Positions 18,931 through 32,092 of a stretch of 64,000 bases of DNA are shown here, piece after piece. Source of the stretch: Marchantia polymorpha subsp. ruderalis (taxonomy: Eukaryota > Streptophyta > Marchantiopsida > Marchantiales > Marchantiaceae); the NCBI GenBank assembly GCA_037833965.1, contig AP031356.1:24326501-24390500 (forward strand), written 5' to 3'. Numbering within the stretch: the stretch's first letter is position 1; every line of letters starts with the position of its first letter. The position numbers and the translations under genes were made by a program. The notes below the pieces were generated by a model. It saw only the letters and a list, made by a program, of their open reading frames with translations. It was not told the origin of the DNA and made no database searches.

Positions 18931-21015
18931 AAGCAGCGAGGCTGCAGGAGCGCCAGCGGCGGCAGAGCACGCAGACATCTCGCAGCCCCGCACAGGCCAG
19001 TCGCCGACGAATTCAATGGCGACCGAAATCCTCAATTCGGATGATGACGAAGAAGGAGGATCCACGGAATCCGTGTTGGGATCGGGATCCACCGAGGAGG
19101 AGGAAGAGGAAATGGTAGGCGCGCCGACGGCGGCGCTTTGTGAGCAGGTAGTACCTCTGCTGAGGTACGTGGATCGCAAGATGGAGAAGTACGCGGACCC
19201 TCGCCAGCCTGGGTCCTACGTCGAGTTAGTGCGTAGGCGAACTCGCACTAAAGTCCACACCAGCAAGTTGTTGGCCTGTGTGGACTGGGAACTTAAGGAT
19301 CTGCGGGAGAAGCATGAGTGCCTGTGGGGTCAGTACAACCTCAATAGGAACTTGTACAAACACTTCGACAAGACGAAGGACGAGAAGCTGGCAGAGTTCG
19401 CCAAGGAGAAGGCGAAGCTCACAGAGGCGCTGGATTCTGAGCAGGCTTAGAATCGAATTTTGTCAGAGGAGCTCGTGCGACAGACACGGTTGTTAGAGCA
19501 GTGTCAGCTCGCACGACAGGCGGATGAGGAATTAATCCGCAGACTGCAGTCCGAGTGCGGGGAATTGAGAGCACAGCGTGCGGAGGCCGAATTGCAGTCG
19601 GTTGTAGTTGAAGACGATCGCCGGCGGGAGGCAGATCGCACGAAGAAAGAGATGGCGAGGCGAGTCACCCACTGTCTCAGGGGCTACGCCCACTGGGAAG
19701 TGGCGGCGCAGGAGAAACTTACACTGCGCGAGTTAGAGCTTCGTGCAGCGGGGTTGCTGACAGGTGACAGTCGGAGTCGGCGGCGAGTGGCAAAGAAGCT
19801 AGACTCTTTTCTGTCGATGTCGTGGGACACCATGACCACCCTCGAGTCGGAGGTTTCCGCGGTGTTGCGGCGATTGGGACTGCGCAGTCGAGCTGAGGAC
19901 TGGCAGGGTAGGGAGTTAGTGCGCGGCAGTCCGTCGCGTAGGAGGCGTAGCACAAGTTCTGCGTAGTGTAGTGTAGCGTGGTTCCGTGCAGGCGTGTAGC
20001 GTAGTGCAGTGTAGTGCTAGTTAGGACTTAGAAGGTATAAAGTAGTTCAAGACGTCTTGCCTTGGAATCTTTCCCAGTTTCAGAAGTGCAAGTCAGGAAC
20101 TCATTTTCTCTGCGTATTTGTGTCCTTAGTTCTGTCACCACGCAAGAGGAGCTACACCTTGGCGGTCCGCATTGTGTAGCTGAAGGCCTTCGGCCGAATG
20201 TTAAGAGCTAGTACATTGGTTAGAGACTTGAGTAGTTCGGATCTACACCTGCGGGTGATTGCCGATGTTGAGAGCCAGTTACGAGTTAGATACTTGAACA
20301 GTTTCCCCCTTACACTTTCGAGTGACTGTTCCTGATTGTACTCCTTCAGGATTTTTCCCCTAAATGCCAAAGTGAAGTTTTGCTACTTCGTGTAAGCCTT
20401 GGTTGTAAATTCAGGTTACGCTGCAGCAGGTGCCTTTGGGGTAACTCCTGTAGTATTTCTGGGAATGACAAGTGCCTAAGAATTCAAACTCTTCAATAGA
20501 CTGTTATGGTGTGTTACTGGAACGTTTCTCAATGAGTTCTTCCGTGCGGACCTGTGTTCTCTGCGCGTTTTGTGAGTTGAGAGTGTTGTTCACCGCGTGT
20601 GAGTGACTTCGATCCGAAGTAGGAAGTCCAAACCGGGTTTCCTACGCTATTAGAAAGCTAGTGTAAGGGTTGTAAAAGCCGGAGTTGGGAGTCACTACCC
20701 GCAGCTTCGCTGAGTACTCGCGAGAGACTTTCCCCCTGAAATCTTGAGTAGAGATCCTAACCGATCTCTGGGTTGTGTTTCTGTAGTTTCAGGTGTGTGT
20801 GTGTGTGTGTGTGTGTGTGTTGAGTGAACTACGCTGCACTGTGCGACCTCCGAGTGAACACTTGCAGTATTTATGGGAGTGACAGTTGCTTGAGAATTCA
20901 AACTCCTCAATAGTCTGTTAAATGTGACACTTTGTACCCTATGTGTTCCTCTGTCCCTGTGGGTTCGACCTTTCTACCACTATATTGCAGTTTTAACCTT
21001 TAGTGGGTTATTACA
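18931..21015 (+). mobile_element. Giant-LTR family, partial copy B (3' part)
   Basis: It starts abruptly inside the LTR ORF and ends with the normal terminus TTATTACA at 21015. It holds the acidic/coiled-coil end of the ORF (to about 19966, broken, a few breaks), a TATA box (20036-20042), both R-U5 modules, and (TG)n at 20793-20821. The 5' half is missing. It abuts copy C, which runs the other way. Confidence 0.85.
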
Positions 21016-23341
21016 TAAGAAGCAACCTGCTCCTGTTGCGTCTGCGCCGAAGGCGCATGACCCGAAGTCCGTTGAGCCGAAGGCTCCTCCCTACAGTGCT
21101 CCTACGCCAAAGGCGCTTGAGCCGAAGGCTCTTGACCCGAAGTCGAGTCATCAAAGGGTACTTGCTCGGAAGTCAAGCAGTTCTCCATCGCAGGCATGTT
21201 GGCCGTTGCCGCATGCCTTCTTCCTTGGCCCGAAGGCCTACGCGCTTCCTCCGAAGGCGTCCGTGCCTTCGGTGCAGGGAGGCAGCTGACCTCTCAAGAA
21301 CTTCTGCACTCACATCCTCCTCCGAGGAGGGTGAGTTTCTTGTGTCCGCTCTGCTCGTCGGGAGAACAAGCTTGTGTGCCTTCTGCTTCGGTCGACTTGC
21401 GGGCTCGTAGTTCGCCCGACGTCTGACTGGAGCAGTGGGCATTTCCCGCTGGCTCTGGTCCGCTTCTCCATCCCACTTCCGCTTCCGAGGTGCTCGCGTT
21501 CCCCGCGGTTCGTAATCCGCTCTTGGTCGAGCTGGTGGTGTGCTGGCGGGCGCTTCGTCGGTGTCGGTGTCGGTGTCAACCTCGACATCCTTCACATATG
21601 TGCCCGGATTTGTTCATGACAACAAGGGAAATTGTACCCTCTCCGTTGCTGTCAAACACCCCATCGACCGATAGAAATTGATCAAGAAGGGGGAGAGGTG
21701 ATTGATCGATCCCCCCTTCTCCTCCTACGCGTGCTATCGTGTGGCCTTCCACAGAATTCGAGCCCAATGAATCGAAGTTCTTGCCAACGCCAGCTCCACA
21801 AATCCCACCTGCCAAGATGTCATGTAGGTGGTACTGTGCGGTTGTAAAATCTTGAGGAGTGCTACCGCGACATTCCTCCGCTTGCGATCCTTGTAGTCAC
21901 GAGTCTTATACCCGTTCTTGCTCGACTTGCAGTTCTTGAAAAGTGCACCAAAGGAAATTTCTTCTTCCTTCGTGACTTGCACACTCTCACACTCGAATAG
22001 GAGGTCGTCTTCCTCTCTCGCGCACCTTCCCAAGACCTGCTCCCAATCGCTAACTTGCCATCTCTCCGAGTGCGGTCGATAACCTCGCGGAGGTTGGTTC
22101 TTCTCTCGTAGCCACTCCTGGACCATCTCCGGGCACGCTCAATTCCATTTCCATAGGAGAAAGTCGAGCTTCACTGCCATCAGCTCGTCTTGAAATGCGA
22201 GCAGACCGATCTGCGGCACTCTTAGTGGGACCATCCGCAGCTGAATTGACTTGGCAATTGAACTCTTGCAAAGTCTCTGCGGACTCCTGCTCTCTGCTGC
22301 CGCGAACTTCTTGCAAACTCTCTACAAACTCGGCTACTGCGCGTCGGGAGCTCGGGCGAACTCGCTGCAATTTCTCTCTGCAATTCTCCACAAGACTCTG
22401 CCGCTACGCACTCTCGACCAATTTTCCGCATCCTCTTATGCAACGCACTATCGACAAACTCTCCCCAATTCCTCCGCGAATTCTCCTGCTGCGGGTCGCG
22501 AGCTTGAGCGAATGCCAAATTGAAAATGCGAGAGTGAGTCTCTTCCTTCGGCAATCAAGATTGCTCATCGTTCGACACTTGAGCAGGCCGCGGCCCGCTT
22601 GAATGCTATGCCGGCGCGGAGGCGTAACGGTCCAATTCGCACGCGCGAATTCACGCTCCGCCGTTGCGCGAGCTCCCACACTTGTACATTCAATCTTGAT
22701 CCCGCTGATTTCCGCCGACGCCGTTCTCCGTCCGCGTACCGCCGAAGGCGCTCGCGGCGAAGGTACAGTCTGCCGCCGTTTTCTTTGTCCTTTTTGCTTC
22801 CCCCGAATGCGCTCTGCTCAAGGCGAGTCCTTCCACCAAAGGCACATCCTTTCATCGAAGGAGCATCCGAGAGGCGAAGGCATTGCCTTCCGCCGAAGGT
22901 GAAACCTAACGACGAAGATGGCGCCAACGACGAAGGCGCTAGAGCGAAGGAATCTACAGCCGAAGGCGCTTGAAGTGACGAGGTCGTTTCCCTGTGACGA
23001 AGGCATTCCGTGTCGCATGCTTCGTACGTCTTCAGCGAAAGTTCCTCTGCAGGCGTCTAAGCCGAAGGCGCTTTCTTCTGCTTGCGCCGAAGGCCCTTCA
23101 GCCAAAGACACCTCAACAAAGGAGCTTTTGCCAAAAGCGCATCCCTCAGCAAGAACCGTCCGTTCCGTCCAAGGCGCTCGACCTCGGCCTAAGCCACCCA
23201 ACTCCTAGATTCTCCTAGACCTGCGATTCTCAACCTTTTACTCTATTTTCGCGTATCGATTACTATTTACAACTGCTACTGCGGTACTTATTTTCCAAAA
23301 ATGTTTTAATTCCGACAAAAAACAAAAACTCGGTTACCACA
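21016..23341 (-). mobile_element. Giant-LTR family, partial copy C (5' part)
   Basis: On the minus strand it starts TGTGGTAACCGAG at 23341 and runs left through the U3 leader into the ORF. The conserved block WEQVLGRC and KNGYKTRDYKDRKRR is readable at 21734-22126. The C-terminal coiled-coil part and R-U5 are absent. Several breaks are present. Its coding and leader DNA is dense in GCCGAAGGC-type palindromes rather than the CACAGGCG type of copies A, F and J, so it belongs to another subfamily. Confidence 0.8.
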
Positions 23342-23929
23342 AATGTGTTACGCTGCTTCAGACGCCTTCGGGGGTAGCCTTCGCAATATTTATGGGAATG
23401 ACAATTGCATGAGAATTCAAACTCATCAATAGACTGTTAAATTGTAACACAGGGTCTTTTCTCAACTTAGTTTCTCAGTTTGGATTTCTGTATCCCCTGC
23501 GCATTTTGTGAGTTGAGTGTGTTGTTCACCGCGTGAGAGGAACTTCGGTTTGACGAAGGTACCGCATCCGAAGTAGGAAGTCCAACCCGAATGCTCTGCA
23601 CTAGTAGTGGCTAGTGACAGGGTTTAAGCAAGTTCGAAGTTGGGTAACTACCTGCAGATCCTCTAAGTGTACTCTTGGGTACCGACCTCTGAGTTGTGTA
23701 TTTACAGTTTCAGGTGTGTGTTGGGGTGTACTACGCTGCATTGTGTGTCCTCTGAGTGACCTCCGGGTTGAGCACTTGCAGTATTTCTGGGAGTGACGGT
23801 AGCATGAGAATTCAAACTCCTCAATAGTCTGTTAAAACATGACACTTTGTACTCTGTGTGTTGTTCCTGTCCCTGTGGGTTCGATCCTTTGCTGTTATAC
23901 TGCAATTTAGCCTTGAGTGGGCTATCACA
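23342..23929 (+). mobile_element. Giant-LTR family, partial copy D (U5 end) of a 5' LTR
   Basis: It carries the module-two repeats and a variant terminus GGGCTATCACA at 23929. It is followed 21 bp later by a primer-binding site, so this is the end of a 5' LTR of an otherwise lost element. It is diverged and older. Confidence 0.8.
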
Positions 23930-23950
23930 TAGAAGGTGACTACTTTTTTT

Positions 23951-23966
23951 TGGCGCCGCTGCCGAG
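23951..23966 (+). promoter_or_regulatory. Primer-binding site next to giant LTR copy D
   Basis: TGGCGCCGCTGCCGAG matches 14 of 16 nt of the tRNA-Asp type site known from Athila-like plant elements (recalled sequence). It lies 21 bp past the LTR end. Up to 24236 the DNA looks like untranslated leader with no gene. It is key evidence that the TTATTACA end is a true LTR end. Confidence 0.7.
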
Positions 23967-24236
23967 TACAATGCGTCAAGACCGGAGTACGCTTGCAGAA
24001 ATGCGCGGTGAATGTCAACGGGAGAAGGTGTGGGTAAATTAAGTGCAAGGGCCACACAAAAACTCTGTCGAGATTCGGAAAAAGCCATAGAAGAAGAGCG
24101 GTAGTATAAAGAAAAAACCAAAACATTGGAGTCTTTACAAAGCCCAGGTCGACAAAAGCTACTGACGAAGAGCTACTAAGTGCACCAGATTCGGCCTTTA
24201 TGCTAACGGTACTGTTGGAGATACCTTCAGCGGAAT

Positions 24237-27092
24237 TGTAATAACCCACTAAAGGCTAAAATTGCAATATAGTGGTAGAAAGGTCGAACCCACAGGGACA
24301 AAGGAACACACAGGGTACAAAGTGTCACGTTTAACAGACTATTGAGGAGTTTGAATTCTCAGGCGACTGTCACTCCCAGAAATACTGCAAGTGTCCACTC
24401 GGAGCGCACTCGGAGGTCGCACAGTGCAGCGTAACACACACACACACACACACACCTGAAACTACAGAAACACAACCCCGAGATCCGTTAGGACCTCTAC
24501 TCAAGATTTCAGGGGGAAAGTCTCTCGCGAGCACACTCAGCGAAGCTGCGGGTAGTGACTTCCAACTCCGGCTTTTACAACACTTCCACTAGCTTGCTGC
24601 TAGTGTAGGAAACCCGGTTTGGACTGCCTACTTCGGATCGAAGTTACTCATACGCGGTGAACAACACTCTCAACTCACAAAACGCGCAGAGAACACAGGT
24701 CCGCACTGAAGGACTCACTAAGAAACATTTCAGTAACACAACAACAGTCTATTGAAGAGTTTGGATTCTCAGGCACTTGTCATACCCAGAAATACTACAG
24801 GGGTTACCCTGAAGGCACCTGCTGCAGCGTAACCTGAATTTACAACCAAGACTTACACGAAGTAGCAAAACTTCACTTTGGCATTCAGGGGAAAAATCCC
24901 GGAGGAGTACAATCAGAAACAAACACTCGAAGGTGTAGGGGCGAAACTATTCAAGTATCTAACCAGTCACTGGCTCTGAGCATCGGCAGTCACCCGCAGG
25001 TGCAGATCCGAACTACTCAAGTCTCTAACCAATGTACTAGCTCTGAACATTCGGCCGAAGGCCTTCAGCTACAAAATGCGGAACGCCAAGTTGTAGCTCC
25101 TCTTGCGTGGTGACAGAACTAAGGACACAAACACGTAGAGAAAATGAGTTCCTGATCTGCACTTCTGATGTTGGGAAAGATCCCAAGGCAAGACGTCTTG
25201 AACTACTTTATACCTTCTAAGTCCTAACTAGCACTACAGTGCACTACGCTACACGCCTGCATGGAACCACGCTACACTACACTCCGCGGAACCTGTGCTT
25301 CGCCTCCTGCGCGACGGACTGCCGCGCACTAACTCCCTACCCTGCCAGTCTTCCACTCGACTGCGCAGTCCCAAACGCTGCAACGCCGCGGACACCTCCG
25401 CCTCGAGGATGGACATTGTATCCCGCGCCTTCGACAGAAAAGAGTCTAACTTCTTCGCCACCTTCCGCCGACTCCTACTGTCATATGACAACAACCCGGC
25501 TGCACGAAGCTCCCACTCACACAGTGTGAGTTTCTCCTGCGCCGCCACTTCCCAGTGGGCGTAGCCCTTGAGACAGTGGGCGACTCGCCTCGCCATCTCC
25601 TCCTTCGTGCGATCTACCTCTCGCATGCGATCATCTTCTATTACTACTAACTGCGATTCGGCCTCCGCACGCTGAGCTCTCAATTCCCCGCACTCCGACT
25701 GCAGCCTGCGGATTAAATCCTCATCCGTCTGTCGTGCGAGCTGACACTCCGCTAACAACCGCGTCTGTCGCACGAGCTCCTCTGACAGAATCTGATTCTG
25801 AGTTTTCTTCCGTGGTCTTCACCACATCCCTGGTGATCTCTTCCAGTCTCGCCTTCTTCAATGTGTCGTAGTGGGTGTGCGTCTTCCGCACGAGATTATA
25901 CTGTCCCCACAAACAGTCATGCTTCTCCCGTAAATCCTTCAGCTCCCGGTCCACCCTAGCTAGTAGCTTGTTGGTGTGGACTTTAGTGCGAGTCCGCCTG
26001 CGCACTAACTCGATGTAGGACCCCGGCTGGAGTGGATCGGCATATTTATCAAATTTGCGATCTAAGTACTTCAGCAGAGGTAGTACCTGCTAAGAGAGCG
26101 CCGCCGCCGGAGCTCCAACAATCTCCTCCTCCTCCTCCTCGGTATCTCCGGATCCCAACATTGCTTCTGTGGAGCCTCCGTCGTCATCATCCGAGGGAAG
26201 GATTTCGGTCGCCATTGATTGCGTTGGCGACTGACCCGAGTGGGGCTGCGAGTTGTCTACGGGTGCTGCCTCCGAAGGCACTCCTGCAGCTTCGCTGCTC
26301 CCCGCTAAAATGTCCAAGGCGGTGGGTGAATGTGGTCATGCTACATCCCCATTCTCCGCCTGTCGATCGTCGACTGTGTCCTCTTCGCCGCCGACGTCCG
26401 CCGCCGAAGGCGATCGAGCGGAATGTGTCTGCGCGGGGTGTAATTGCGCATCGCGCACCCGAATTTCGTCCCGCGGACAGACAATCCGCTCCTCCTTTAG
26501 GTCTTGCTCTCTCGGTCGGTCCTGCGCGAGGGCTGCGTCTGGCCTGTGCGTAGGCGCAAATATCGGCGCCTTGTCCGCCGCAGGCGCAGCGCCGAAGGCG
26601 TCTATCGCCGAAGGCGACATAGCCGGAGGCCGCTCGCCCGATGTCCCTGGCCCCGAAGGCCCTACCGCCGAAGGCGCATCTGCCAGCGGATTAACCGCCG
26701 AAGGTGCGGTCTCCGCACGTTCCTGCTCACAACTCGTTGACCCGAAGGCCCAGGCGCCGAAGGCGCAAATCGCGGCGCGTTGTACGCCGGAGGGTCTGGT
26801 CCCGAAGGCCCTTGATCCGAAGGCGGATCTTCCGCCGGCTCCTTCCCCTTCCTACGTTGTATCGGGGGTGAGTCCTGCCTGTGCGTAGGCGAACGCCTGT
26901 GCGTAGGCGAACGCCTGTGCGTAGGCGAACTTTCTTTGCCTACGCGTAGGCGGAGGTCCACGTCCGCGTGAGGTCGCCTTTCCGCTGAAGCTCGCCTGTG
27001 CGTAGGCGGAACACTCGTCCGCATCGCACGTGGTAACTCCAGAGGCCCTTGGCCGGAAGGCCGCCTCTCGTCCGTCGGAGGTGTAGCGTGGT
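24237..27092 (-). mobile_element. Giant-LTR family, partial copy E (3' part)
   Basis: Reverse orientation: the terminus TGTAATAACCCAC is at 24237, R-U5 runs to about 25180, the TATA box is at 25206-25212, and the C-terminal half of the ORF runs to 27092. A few breaks are present. Its palindromes are of the CGTAGGCG type, as in copy I (46705-48859). With copy I it may be one LTR split by copy F and the PHD-tailed element, though about 330 bp of ORF would be missing between them. Confidence 0.8.
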
Positions 27093-30000
27093 TGTAATAA
27101 CCCACTAAAGGCTAAAACTGCAATATAGTGGTAGAAAGGTCGAACCCACAGGGACAGAGGAACACACAGGGTACAAAGTGTCACGTTTAACAGACTATTG
27201 AGGAGTTTGAATTCTCAGGCGACTGTCACTCCCAGAAATACTGCAAGTGTCCACTCGGAGCGCACTCGGAGGTCGCACAGTGCAGCGTAACACACACACA
27301 CACACACACCTCAACCTACAGAAACACAACCCTGAGATCCGTTAGGACCTCTACTCAAGATTTCAGGGGGAAAGTCTCTCGCGAGCACACTCAGCGAAGC
27401 TGCGGGTAGTGACTTCCAACTCCGGCTTTTACAACACTTCCACTAGCTTGCTGCTAGTGTAGGAAACTCGGTTTGGACTGCCTACTTCGGATCGAAGTTA
27501 CTCATACGCGGTGAACAACACTCTCAACTCACAAAACGCGCAGAGAACACAGGTCCGCACTGAAGGACTCACTAAGAAACATTTCAGTAACACAACAACA
27601 GTCTATTGAAGAGTTTGGATTCTCAGGCACTTGTCATACCCAGAAATACTACAGGGGTTACCCTGAAGGCACCTGCTGCAGCGTAACCTGAATTTACAAC
27701 CAAGACTTACACGAAGTAGCAAAACTTCACTTTGGCATTCAGGGGAAAAATCCCGGAGGAGTACAATCAGAAACAAACACTCGAAGGTGTAGGGGCGAAA
27801 CTATTCAAGTATCTAACCAGTCACTGGCTCTGAGCATCGGCAGTCACCCGCAGGTGCAGATCCGAACTACTCAAGTCTCTAACCAATGTACTAGCTCTGA
27901 ACATTCGACCGAAGGCCTCCAGCTACAAAATGCGGAACGCCAAGTTGTATCTCCTCTTGCGTGGTGACAGAACTAAGGGCACGAACACGCAGAGGAAATG
28001 AGTTCCCGATTGGTACTTCTGAAATTGGGAATGAACCCAAGGCAAGACGCCTTGAACTACTTTATACCTTCTAACTCCTAACTAGCACTACACTGCACTA
28101 CGCTACACGCCTGCACGGAACCACGCTACACTACACTCCGCGGAACCTGTGCTACGTCTCCTGCGCGACGGACTGCCGCGCACTAACTCCCTACCCTGCC
28201 AGTCTTCCGCTCGACTGCGCAGTCCCAACCGCTGCAACGCCGCGGACACCTCCACCTCGAGGGTGGACAGGGTATCCCGCGCCTTCGACAGAAAAGCGTC
28301 TAGCTTCTTCGCTACCTTCCGCCGACTCCTGCTGTCGCCTGCCAACAACCCTTCTGCGCGAAGTTCAAACTCACGCAGTGTGAGTTTCTCCTGCGCCGCC
28401 ACTTCCTAGTGGGCGTAGCCCTTGAGACAGTGGGCGACACGCCTCGCCATCTCCTCATTCGTGCGATCTGCCTCTCGCCTGCGATCATCTTCAATTACCA
28501 CTAACTGCGATTCGGCCTCCGCACGCTGCGCTCTCAATTCACCACACTCTGACTATAGCCTGTGGATTAAATCCTCATCCGCCTGCCGTGCGAGCTGACA
28601 TTCCGCCAACAAACGCGTCTGTCGCACGAGCTCCTCTGACAAAATCTGATTCTGAGTTTTCTCAGACATCAAATCCGTCGTGGTCTTCACCACATCCCTG
28701 GTGAGCTCTTCCAATCTCTCCTTCCTCATCCTGTCGAGGGCGTGCGATTTCCTCTCAAGGTTGTACTGCCCCCACAAACAGGCATGCTTCTCCCTCAATT
28801 CCTTCAACTCCTGGTCCACCCTAGCTAGTAGCTTGCTAGTGTGGACTTTAGTGCGAGTCCGCCTGCGCACTAATTCGATGTAGGATCCCGGCTGGAGTGG
28901 ATCGGCGTATTTATCAAATTTGCGATCCAAGTACTTCAGCAACGGTATCACCTGCTTAGAGAGCGCCGCCGCCGGCGCTCCAACAATTTCCTCCTCCTTC
29001 TCCTCGGTATCCCCGGCTCCCGACATTGCTTCGGTGGAGCCTCCGTCGTCATCATCCGAGTTGAGGATTTCAGTCGCCATTGATTGCGTTGGCGACTGAC
29101 CCGAGTGGGGCTGCACGTCGTCGACGGGTGCTACCTGCGAAGGCACCGCTGCAGCCTCGCTGCTCTTCGCCAAAATGTCCAAGGCGGTGGGCGAATGTGG
29201 CCGTGCTGCATCCCCGTCGCCCGCATGTCGGTCTTCGACCGTATCCTCTCTGCCGCCGACGTCCGCCGCCGAAGGCGATCGAGCGGAGGGTGTCTGCGCG
29301 GGGTTTGATTGCGCATCACGCACCAAAATTTCGTCCCGCGAACTATCAAGCCGCTCCTCCGTCAGGTGCTGCTCCCTCGATCGATCCTGCGCGAGGGCTG
29401 TGCCTGGCCTGTGCGCAGGCGCAAATGCCGGCGCCTTGTCCGCCGCATGCGCAGCGCCGAAGGCGTCTATCGCCAGAGGCGACATAGCCGGGGGCCGCTC
29501 GCCCGATGTCCCTTGGCCCGTAGGCCCTACCGCCAAAGGCGCATCTACCGGCGGACTACCCGCCGATGGTGCGGCCTCCGCACGCTCCCTGTTCGCATTT
29601 CGTTGGCCAGAAGGCCCTGGCGCCGAAGGCGCAAATCGCGGCGCGTTGGGCGCCGAAGGGTCTGGTCCCGAAGGCCCGTGACCAGTAGGCGGATCTTCCG
29701 CCGGCTCCTTCCTCTTCCTACGTTGGAACGGGGGTGAATCCTGCCTATGCGCAGGCGGCATGTGTTGAGGCGACCTGTGCACAGGCGAACGCCTGTGCAC
29801 AAACGGACTGCTTCTTCCTACGCGTAGGCGTAGGTCCACGTCCGCTTGTGGTCGCCTTTCCGTCGAGGCTCGCCTGTGCGCAGGCGGAACACCCGTCCGC
29901 AACGCACGTGGTAACTCCGGAGGCCCTTGGCCCGTAGGCGGCCTCTCATCCGTCGAAGGTGCAGCGGGGTCCATTGCTCCTGCAGACGTCCGCGCTCCCT

Positions 30001-32092
30001 CGTTCTTCTCTGGCGACGCACTTCCTTTCTCCGTGGCAATCGTCACCGTGTTCGCGCTGCTGGCTGGTAACACAAGCCTGCGCGCCTTATGCTTCGGCCG
30101 GCTGCACGCTTCGTACAACGGCCGCAATCGAATGGGAGCAGTGGGTTCTTGATGCTGCTCCTCTTCGGACTCCTCTCTCCATCGCCGCTTCCGCGGCACT
30201 CTTGCTGCAGGAGTATTTCTCCCTTCGTCCCTCCGCCTTGACGGAGTAGAAGTCGGCGACTCCTCTGCATCAGTGTCGACTTCGTTCTCCCGCACATACC
30301 TCCCGGGATGGTCGACGGACAACGGCGGAAAACGAGCAAGCTCCGCCGCGGTCAAACAATTTCGCTGTCTATAAAAATTGATGAGGAAAGGAGAGAGATG
30401 ATTTAGAGTTCCCCCCTTGTCCTCAAAAGCGTGCTGTCGCATCACTCTGTGCAGGATGCTCGCCCAGTGAATTGGAGCTCCCTCGATGATGCACTCCACA
30501 AAAGAGACCTGCCACAATGTGATGTAGCAGGCGCGGTGTGGCTGCAGTAATTGCAGCAGCGCCGTAGCCACAGTTCGGCGGAAGCGATCCTTGTAATCGC
30601 GGGTCTTGTACCCATTCTTGGTAGACTTCTCCCTCTTGAACAACTCCACAAATTGCGCCTCGTCCTGCTTAGACACCTTGACGCTCTCACTATCAAAGAG
30701 GAGGTGCCATGGGATGCCGGCACATCTCCCCAATGCCTGCGCCCAATCTTGGACCGTCCATCGATCGACATGCGGCCGCAATCCGCGCGTAGGTGGTCCC
30801 TGTGGCTCTAGCCACTCGCGCACCATATCCACACAGATGTAGTTCTATCCCCATAGCAAGAAATCGAACTTTCTTGCTATCAGCCGCTCTTCATAAGCGC
30901 GCAGCCCGTTCTGTGGCAGTCGGAGCGGCAGCATCCGTAATCGGCCCAGTCTCGTCATTGCGTTCTTGGAGTTCGCCTGCTCGCTAATTCTCCTTCTGCT
31001 CCGCTCGAGCTCCTTGCTTCCTCGGCAAACTCTAATCTCCCTCAATTCCAAATCACGCGCACTCACTTCTCTCTCAATCACCAAGAAATCCTCTGCGCGG
31101 CGATGTCGGGAATGCTTAGCAACTAGCAGATGGACGCGCGCAGCTCGCACTAGAGAATGGAATCGCGAATTCAAGAATGGGACGCTCTCCGTCTCCCGGT
31201 CGAAGGTCATGGTCGGCTCTTGCTCGTGAAGGACGACTCAATTGATGGCCGCGCCGGCTCTACGCTAAAACGGTCTCCGCTCTCACGCGCGGCTTCACGC
31301 TCCGCCGACGCCAATTTAACTCTCACGCTCGAATTGGCGAATTTGAACTCCGCGAGCGTACTACGCCGCGGACATGGGTGCGCAGCGCCGAAGGCGGATT
31401 TTCCGCCTTGCGCGGTACACTCGTTCGTACCGCTCCTCAACCAATCCTCCTCTGCCTCCGCGTTTGTCCGCACGTCGGACAAAAGTTCAACTCCCGCCTG
31501 TGCGCAGGCGGACCTCTCGGCGGATTCTCCGCCGGCGCGGAACTTCACCCGCCTGTGCACAGGTGCTCGCCTGTGCGCAGGCGAAGTCCGTCCGCGTCGA
31601 TGCGCTGGCGCGGAAGGCGTTGACCGCGGTCAACGGCCTCCCCCCAGACTGTCCGTTCCTGGTCTCTCCGTCGGCGCGCTCCGCCGCCGCAACTCCGTCC
31701 GACCAAGAGCGCATCCATCCGTCCCGTCCGTAGAGTCCGTACGGTCTGTACGGATTTTACTATTCTGGCGGCTCCTTGTACGGCGAAATTGTACGGCGTT
31801 GGCGGAGAAGGCGCCGTACAATTTCTACCTCCGAAGGCGCATTTCTAGGGCCGAAGGCGGATTTCCCGCCGACGCCGGAGCGCCTGTGCACAGGCGGACG
31901 CCTGTGCGTAGGCAAACTTCGCGCCTACATCAAAAACCCTATTTCGCCTGTGCGCAGGCGGACTTCCTTCGTCCGCGCATAGGACAAAACCTCTTCACCT
32001 GTGCGCAGGCGGAAAGCTGAGTATCTTACAACCTTCATAACTCCCGGAGCCCTCCTCTGTTCGTGGCGTTCTTGGGCTCGTTAGAATCAGCG
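27093..32092 (-). mobile_element. Giant-LTR family, nearly full copy F
   Basis: The terminus TGTAATAACCCAC is at 27093. R-U5, TATA box (28060-28066), full-length ORF region (28103-31210) and the palindrome-rich U3 leader follow. The copy stops inside the conserved U3 hairpin motif at 32092, where the next element begins, so its first few hundred bp are missing. Its R-U5 is almost the same as that of copy E, but its ORF is closer to copies A and J. Confidence 0.85.
28103..31210 (-). pseudogene. ORF inside giant LTR copy F, few breaks
   Basis: It starts MTFDRETESV at 31210. The longest uninterrupted stretch (28553-30832, 759 codons) covers the conserved block, the Pro/Arg-rich palindrome-coded middle, the acidic run and most of the coiled coil. 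A further stretch (28103-28402) gives the basic C-terminus RRRRSTGSAE. Organisation matches the ORF at 13309-16449. It is broken, by about two or three breaks. Confidence 0.75.
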
